A DNA stretch of 53,803 nt. Source: CAZWUK01 sp964636685. GTDB lineage: Bacteria > Bacillota > Clostridia > Christensenellales > CAG-138. Shown here in pieces: positions 49,892 to 53,803 of the stretch. Position 1 is the stretch's first letter, and each line of letters starts with the position of its first letter. Under the pieces are notes generated by a model. It made no database searches. It saw only the letters and a list, made by a program, of their open reading frames with translations, and was not told the DNA's origin. The position numbers and the translations under genes are program-made. The stretch spans positions 1 through 53,803 of the forward strand of contig CAZWUK010000004.1 of NCBI GenBank assembly GCA_964636685.1. Reading direction: 5' to 3'.

Positions 49892-50608
49892 TCAGAGCTT
49901 TTGCAGTACGATGGCGATGAAATTCAGATATTTTCCCGCGCCGGCGTGCATGGATTTGCGGTCGCCGACGGCGTACGGATTGTCGCAGGCAAGCCAATCG
50001 TTCCAGACCTCCTCGTTGCTCTCCATCTCGCAGACTGAGAGCGTGCGCGCGCTCTTGGCTCCGTTTACGATCGCAGCCCAATAATCCTTGTCGTGCATGG
50101 TGGAAAGATCCTCCGGCGTCCACGAGAGCAAAAGCTCCGGCGGCAGCGCGTCATGGCAATCTTTTTTCATGCCCGGGATGGCGATGTAAACATAGCCGCC
50201 CGATTTCACCAGCGGCAGCAGCTTTTCATCAAGCAGCTTTGGATCGTGACCGAAGTAGTGAAACGAGTCTATGGTGACGATCGCGTCAAAGAACCCATCC
50301 GCATAGGGCAGGTCGTTGGCGTCGGCGTGGATCGGGATGATTTGATCCGTAGTGAGCTCCAATTGGTCGAAGAACTGCTTGTTCTGGGTCGGCTGGATCC
50401 ACAGATCCGTCGCAAATACGCGAAACCCGTATTCGAGCGCGAGAAACGCGGATGTCACGCCCTGTCCGCAACCCAGATCCATCACGGTTGCGCCCGCGGG
50501 AATGCGATGGTTTTGTAAAAGTTCTTCTTCCAGCTTGATGGGATTTGGCCCCATGATCCTTCCCATAAATTTAGGGGTCATGTATTTTTCGCTCTTTTTG
50601 TAAATCAT
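49892..50608 (-). CDS. Class I SAM-dependent methyltransferase
   Basis: 238 residues; ATG 50608 follows CAGGAG. Motif I VMDLGCGQGVTSAFLALEYG, acidic loop VFATDL, motif II/III IPIHADANDLPYADGFFDAI. The segment after the core (PELLLSWTPEDLSTMHDKDY) is a cap. The pattern is of small-molecule methyltransferases; an rRNA target cannot be excluded. The gene is preceded by a promoter 300 nt away with terminator-like structures in between, an arrangement frequent before drug-inducible genes. Confidence 0.88.
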   Translation of the reverse strand: MIYKKSEKYMTPKFMGRIMGPNPIKLEEELLQNHRIPAGATVMDLGCGQGVTSAFLALEYGFRVFATDLWIQPTQNKQFFDQLELTTDQIIPIHADANDLPYADGFFDAIVTIDSFHYFGHDPKLLDEKLLPLVKSGGYVYIAIPGMKKDCHDALPPELLLSWTPEDLSTMHDKDYWAAIVNGAKSARTLSVCEMESNEEVWNDWLACDNPYAVGDRKSMHAGAGKYLNFIAIVLQKL

Positions 50609-50915
50609 ATTGTTACTCCTGATTTGGTCGATGGAGCAGGCGAAATGCTTTTGGCGCAAGAACGCCTGCCGGTTCAAAGAACGCCGCATCGCAAAATGCG
50701 ATGTGTGCGCCGCGAGAAGGAACCGCCGCAGACAAAACAAAAGGGACGCCGTTCTCGAAAAGAACAATGTCCCGCAACGCTCATTTTGCCTTGGAACATG
50801 GTTCTGTCAAAAGACGACCGCACAACAACAAGACGATCAGTATCGCCTGCTTTGTCTGATACAGCAGCACTTTGTTACAGAACCGACTCCAAACACACAC
50901 CTCAATGTAGAAGAT
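50609..50915 (-). promoter_or_regulatory. Long attenuator-like leader of the methyltransferase gene
   Basis: About 307 nt from the predicted start site to the CDS. In transcript order: possible 22-codon ORF (TTG 50905 or GTG 50896 to TGA 50837) with three consecutive Cys codons (50869-50861); GGTTCTGT (50884-50877) and its perfect complement ACAGAACC (50807-50800); an intrinsic terminator (50773-50734); then paired GTTC/GAAC, a CATCGCA/TGCGATG hairpin near 50690-50706 and GCAGGCG/CGCCTGC near the gene. The first pair shares GTTCT/AGAAC with the terminator arms, so the structures compete. Confidence 0.5.
50734..50773 (-). terminator. Terminator inside the methyltransferase leader
   Basis: Minus strand GGGAC-ATT-GTTCT, loop, AGAAC-GGC-GTCCC followed by TTTTGTTTT: ten pairs with a symmetric internal loop, 125 nt before the start codon. 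Confidence 0.7.
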
Positions 50916-50921
50916 GATTTT

Positions 50922-50950
50922 ATTTTAGTGCAACGCGTTTTTTTTGTCAA
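50922..50950 (-). promoter_or_regulatory. Promoter of the methyltransferase gene
   Basis: Minus strand TTGACA (50950-50945), 17-nt spacer, TAAAAT (50927-50922). Confidence 0.85.
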
Positions 50951-50991
50951 GCTGGCAGCTCGGAAACAGTGAAATACAACGATCAAGGGGC

Positions 50992-51019
50992 TTGCGCTGC
51001 TGCATCCCTGTGCTACACT
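50992..51019 (+). promoter_or_regulatory. Promoter of the P-loop kinase gene
   Basis: TTGCGC (50992-50997), 16-nt spacer, TACACT (51014-51019). Confidence 0.5.
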
Positions 51020-51062
51020 GGAGATAGACTTTGACGACAATAAAGACAAGGAGCGTGCACCT

Positions 51063-51836
51063 ATGAAGAACCTGATTTTGATTGGCGGCGCCATGGGCGT
51101 TGGAAAGACCGCGGTTTGCCGTGCGCTGCAAAAGAAGCTGCCCGACTGCGTTTTTTTGGATGGCGACTGGTGCTGGGACGCTTCGCCGTTTACGGTGACC
51201 GACGAAACCAAGGCGATGGTAATGGACAATATCACGCATCTGTTGCAAAACTTTTTGGATTGCAGCGCCTATCAAAACGTGCTGTTTTGCTGGGTCATGC
51301 ACCGGCAGGAGATCCTTGACAGCATCCTTGGCGGATTGAACGGCGAATATCTGCTGAAAAACGTTTCCTTGACCTGCACACCCGATACGCTGCGGGAAAG
51401 GCTCGCTAAGGATGTCCGGCAGGGTGTGCGCAAGCCGGACGTATTGGAAAGAAGTATGGCCTATTTACCATGTTATCAGGACTTAAAAACGGAGAAGCTC
51501 ACAACCGACGGCGAGACGCCGGAGCAGGTTGCGCAAAAAATATTGGAGCAGCTTTGTGTTTGCGTGGACGCGTACTCCATTCCCGCCGAGCATGCGATGG
51601 AATATATTGCCGCGCGGGAAAAGTGTGCGGCAGCGGCGGAGGCGATTTATCGCTCGGTATACCCGACCGTGCTGCGGCAATGGGCGGGAAGTGAAGACGG
51701 CGAGGCGGTCACGGCGCTGGATGCCGCGGGGGAGCTTGTGGAGCTGGTACATCTGGAGCCGCAGGAGGTGGAAGCGATGGCGCGCCATATGCAGCAGGGC
51801 ACGCTTCGCGCCTATCTGCTGGGAGACAAACGGTAA
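51063..51836 (+). CDS. P-loop nucleotide kinase-like protein (AAA_33)
   Basis: 257 residues. Walker A GGAMGVGKTAV at about 8-18; a DGDWCWDASPF nucleophile-side loop near 37; LTCTPDTLRERLAKD with a lid-type Arg. Residues 1-165 form a small kinase domain that could phosphorylate a nucleotide, shikimate-like compound or drug. Residues about 170-257 are an extra helical extension (YIAAREKCAAAAEAIYRSVY) not typical of the family. AAGGAG precedes ATG. The convergent MATE gene ends 6 bp away. Confidence 0.82.
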   Translation: MKNLILIGGAMGVGKTAVCRALQKKLPDCVFLDGDWCWDASPFTVTDETKAMVMDNITHLLQNFLDCSAYQNVLFCWVMHRQEILDSILGGLNGEYLLKNVSLTCTPDTLRERLAKDVRQGVRKPDVLERSMAYLPCYQDLKTEKLTTDGETPEQVAQKILEQLCVCVDAYSIPAEHAMEYIAAREKCAAAAEAIYRSVYPTVLRQWAGSEDGEAVTALDAAGELVELVHLEPQEVEAMARHMQQGTLRAYLLGDKR

Positions 51837-51842
51837 TGCCGG

Positions 51843-53201
51843 CTACGGTGTGACAGACGTCCGCTTTTCTTCTACAATCGGCGGCGGCACGGCGGCGCAG
51901 AGCGCCGAACGTTTGTAGAAGAAGGTCATAAGGATGCTGCACAGAACCCATCCGGCGGGATAGGCGAGCGCGACCGCCAGGAATGCGCCGCCGAAAAGAC
52001 GATTCACAAACAGATAGATCTGTCGGAACAGGACGAAGGAGGAGATCATGATAAGCATGGGAATCCTTGCCTTGCCGATGCCGCGCAGCGCGCCGCCGAA
52101 AATCTGGTTGAAGCATACCGTGACATAGAACGGTGAAATGATGGTGATAAAGCGCACGCCAAAGGCGATAACATCCTGCTCGGGGGTAAACAGCGAGATC
52201 AGAGGCCGCGCAAACAGAATCACCAGCCCGCTGAGCAGCGCTGTAATGATGAGGGACATACCGAGCGACTGGCGGACGCCTTGCCGCGCGCGGGTCAGGT
52301 TCTTTGCACCGAAATTTTGCCCGACAAATGTCGTTGAGGCGAGAGCGATGCTTTGCACCGGAATCAGCACGTAGATGTCGAGCTTGTTGTAGCTGGACCA
52401 GCCCGCCATGCAGACCGAGCCGAACGCATTGATGTAGGACTGCACGAATACGTTGGAAAATGAGGTGATCGCTTGCTGGATGCCGGAGGGCAGTCCGATG
52501 GCAAGGATGTGGCGCAGCGTGTCCATACGGATGCCGATGCGCCGCCACTGGATGCGATAGGGCGCGTCGGATCGCGTCAGAACAAACAATACCAGAAGCG
52601 CCGAAATAAATTGCGAGAGGATTGTGGCGTAAGCAACGCCCGCAATGCCAAGGTTAAAGCGAATCACAAACAAAAGATCAAACGTAATGTTGATGACCGC
52701 CGAAAAGCAAAGAAAGTAGAGCGGACGGCGCGAGTCGCCGACGGCACGCAGAATGCCGGAGCCCATATTATAGATCAAAAGACCGGAGACGCCCATAAAA
52801 TAGATGGTGAGGTACTCCTTTGCCTGTGAAAAGACGTCTGCCGGGGTAGACATGAGACGCAGCATGGGCGATACGATGAAAATCCCAAGTCCCGTTGCGA
52901 CGACGCACAGCAGGAAGGTCAGCAGAATCGTGGTGTGAACGGCGTCGTGCAGCTTCTTATAGTCGTGCGCGCCATAGCACTGCGAGATCACAACGCCCGC
53001 GCCGGTGGAAAGTCCGGCGCAAAGCCCGACCAGCATGTTGACGATGCTGCCCGTGCTGCCGACGGCGGCGAGCGCTTCCTTGCCCACGTATTGCCCGACC
53101 ACGATGGTATCAACCGTATTGTAAAGCTGCTGAAACAGAAGCCCGATCGCCATAGGAATCGCAAACTCCAGCAGTTGTTTCCAAATTGTTCCCTCGGTCA
53201 T
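51843..53201 (-). CDS. MATE-family efflux transporter
   Basis: 452 residues, twelve membrane helices. The family N-terminus MTEGTIWKQLLEFAIPMAIG is followed by LYNTVDTIVVGQYVG; the internal repeat begins near 235 with GLPSGIQQAI. Such antiporters use Na or H gradients to expel drugs or metabolites. The start ATG 53201 lacks a good Shine-Dalgarno site, and the upstream frame is open for a few codons without a standard start. Promoter at 53260-53288. Confidence 0.9.
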   Translation of the reverse strand: MTEGTIWKQLLEFAIPMAIGLLFQQLYNTVDTIVVGQYVGKEALAAVGSTGSIVNMLVGLCAGLSTGAGVVISQCYGAHDYKKLHDAVHTTILLTFLLCVVATGLGIFIVSPMLRLMSTPADVFSQAKEYLTIYFMGVSGLLIYNMGSGILRAVGDSRRPLYFLCFSAVINITFDLLFVIRFNLGIAGVAYATILSQFISALLVLFVLTRSDAPYRIQWRRIGIRMDTLRHILAIGLPSGIQQAITSFSNVFVQSYINAFGSVCMAGWSSYNKLDIYVLIPVQSIALASTTFVGQNFGAKNLTRARQGVRQSLGMSLIITALLSGLVILFARPLISLFTPEQDVIAFGVRFITIISPFYVTVCFNQIFGGALRGIGKARIPMLIMISSFVLFRQIYLFVNRLFGGAFLAVALAYPAGWVLCSILMTFFYKRSALCAAVPPPIVEEKRTSVTP

Positions 53202-53259
53202 GTCCGAACCGTTTTGCTTTAAAAATTTACCCGTTGGCTTCAGTCTCCCATTTCTTACA

Positions 53260-53288
53260 ATGATAAAATCATATCATACTTTCCGCAA
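53260..53288 (-). promoter_or_regulatory. Promoter of the MATE gene
   Basis: Minus strand TTGCGG (53288-53283), 17-nt spacer, TATCAT (53265-53260); a TATGAT nearby is an alternative -10. Confidence 0.5.
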
Positions 53289-53381
53289 AGGGGAAAGCCG
53301 CGACCGGGTCAAATGCGCGAAACCTGATTTTTGAGGCAAGATTTGCGGCGCCGCCTCATACAGTATAGGGGAGGAGATGCA

Positions 53382-53786
53382 ATGGAGCAGACGTTACCAG
53401 AAAAGCTGGAGGAGTTTATCAAGGCGGAGCTGGAGGACGCGGCCGTTTATCGGCGGATGGCGCAGATCGCGCCGGGAACCTACGGCAGGCAGCTGCTATT
53501 GGAATTTGCGGACGATGAACAGGGCCACGCGCAGGAATTTCGTGACATTTACCAATACATCAGCGGGAAAAAGTATATCCCGGAGATCGAACCGGCGCAG
53601 CTTCGCGGGACGTTTCCGGAGATGCTTCGCGACCGCGTGCTTGCTGAAAGCCGGGACTATCAAAAATACGGACGGGAATATGCGGCAACGACCAACCCCA
53701 TCTTGAGAAACGCATATGAACAGGCGCGCACCGACGAGGCCACGCATGCGCTGCAGCTATTGTATTTGCTGGGAGAGTTTCGTTAA
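53382..53786 (+). CDS. Ferritin-like di-iron protein, rubrerythrin-related
   Basis: 134 residues from ATG 53382 (GGGGAGGAG upstream). Four-helix bundle with a Glu in helix 1 (ELEDAAVY), ExxH in helix 2 (DEQGHAQE), a Glu in helix 3 (AESRDYQKY) and ExxH in helix 4 (DEATHALQ), the six ligands of a di-iron site. No rubredoxin domain is present. Likely role in peroxide or oxygen detoxification or iron handling, usual in anaerobes. The 17 bases after it to the window end show nothing. Confidence 0.88.
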   Translation: MEQTLPEKLEEFIKAELEDAAVYRRMAQIAPGTYGRQLLLEFADDEQGHAQEFRDIYQYISGKKYIPEIEPAQLRGTFPEMLRDRVLAESRDYQKYGREYAATTNPILRNAYEQARTDEATHALQLLYLLGEFR

Positions 53787-53803
53787 GGCGCAAAAAAGCT
53801 GCC

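Noticed and set aside
50610..50972. 120-codon plus-strand ORF opposite the methyltransferase leader
   Set aside because: No ribosome site, no family resemblance, and it lies across a leader with promoter and terminator on the other strand.
1..53803. tRNA or rRNA genes
   Set aside because: No cloverleaf with CCA-type acceptor or GTTCRANYC arm and no rRNA-like stretch was noticed; a tRNAscan run would be more sensitive.

Overview
The window looks like a chromosomal segment of a Gram-positive anaerobe of the class Clostridia, probably a gut Oscillospiraceae- or Christensenellaceae-like lineage. The reasons are strong Shine-Dalgarno sites (AAGGAGG), sigma-A promoters with 16-17 nt spacers, many intrinsic terminators, lipoproteins, an LCP wall enzyme, a DUF2975/YozG-type pair, DUF6054, a ferritin-like protein and oxygen-sensitive flavin/Fe-S enzymes. 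GC content is moderately high, so long open frames lie opposite many real genes and were ignored. Species assignment is inference. I saw no rRNA, tRNA or CRISPR array.

Layout. 1-4028: end of secA, prfB and a glutamate-5-kinase-like enzyme. 4071-6129: DUF2975 membrane protein, YozG-like repressor and DUF4173-like membrane protein. 6130-6466: gene-free block of nested hairpins. 6467-11438: signalling island with a membrane-tethered sigma-region-2-like protein, a histidine-kinase-like receptor lacking its phosphoacceptor His, and a diguanylate cyclase. 11562-14734 (minus): membrane-bound LuxR-type regulator with two HTH domains, small or decayed ORFs and a lipoprotein. 14764-15308: mobile-element debris. 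15308-20723 (minus): glycosyltransferase/beta-lactamase-fold fusion, HAD phosphatase, EamA transporter, Nudix hydrolase. 20807-24726: LCP protein, amidase-like lipoprotein with a lost catalytic triad, GNAT acetyltransferase, GyrI-like protein. 24749-25509: REP-like repeats, a REP-associated tyrosine transposase and a gene fragment. 25557-28485 (minus): M20 peptidase with two membrane proteins. 28607-32374: polysaccharide deacetylase, then a methionine ABC importer (metNIQ) behind a Met/Cys-rich leader peptide and terminator. 32402-39550 (minus): ZIP metal transporter, glycerol-3-phosphate-dehydrogenase-like three-gene operon with a structured leader, aspartokinase, DUF1015. 39761-41211: metallophosphoesterase lipoprotein and a small membrane protein. 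41273-45933: complete branched-chain amino-acid importer livKHMGF. 46027-53803: fructokinase-like gene, DUF6054, VOC protein, ABC-F ATPase, methyltransferase behind a long attenuator-like leader, P-loop kinase, MATE exporter, ferritin-like protein.

How the genes fit together. Amino-acid acquisition dominates (metNIQ, livKHMGF, the M20 unit, aspartokinase). A second theme is envelope work and sensing (LCP, deacetylase, phosphoesterase, GT fusion, cache-type cyclase). Three receptor- or enzyme-like proteins have altered or duplicated key parts: the kinase-like receptor, the amidase-like lipoprotein and the double-HTH LuxR protein. The most interesting candidates for undescribed biology are the Met/Cys leader-peptide attenuator before metN, the REP-like palindromes built into the transposase gene, the GT/beta-lactamase fusion, the pseudo-kinase and pseudo-amidase, and two structured 5' leaders.
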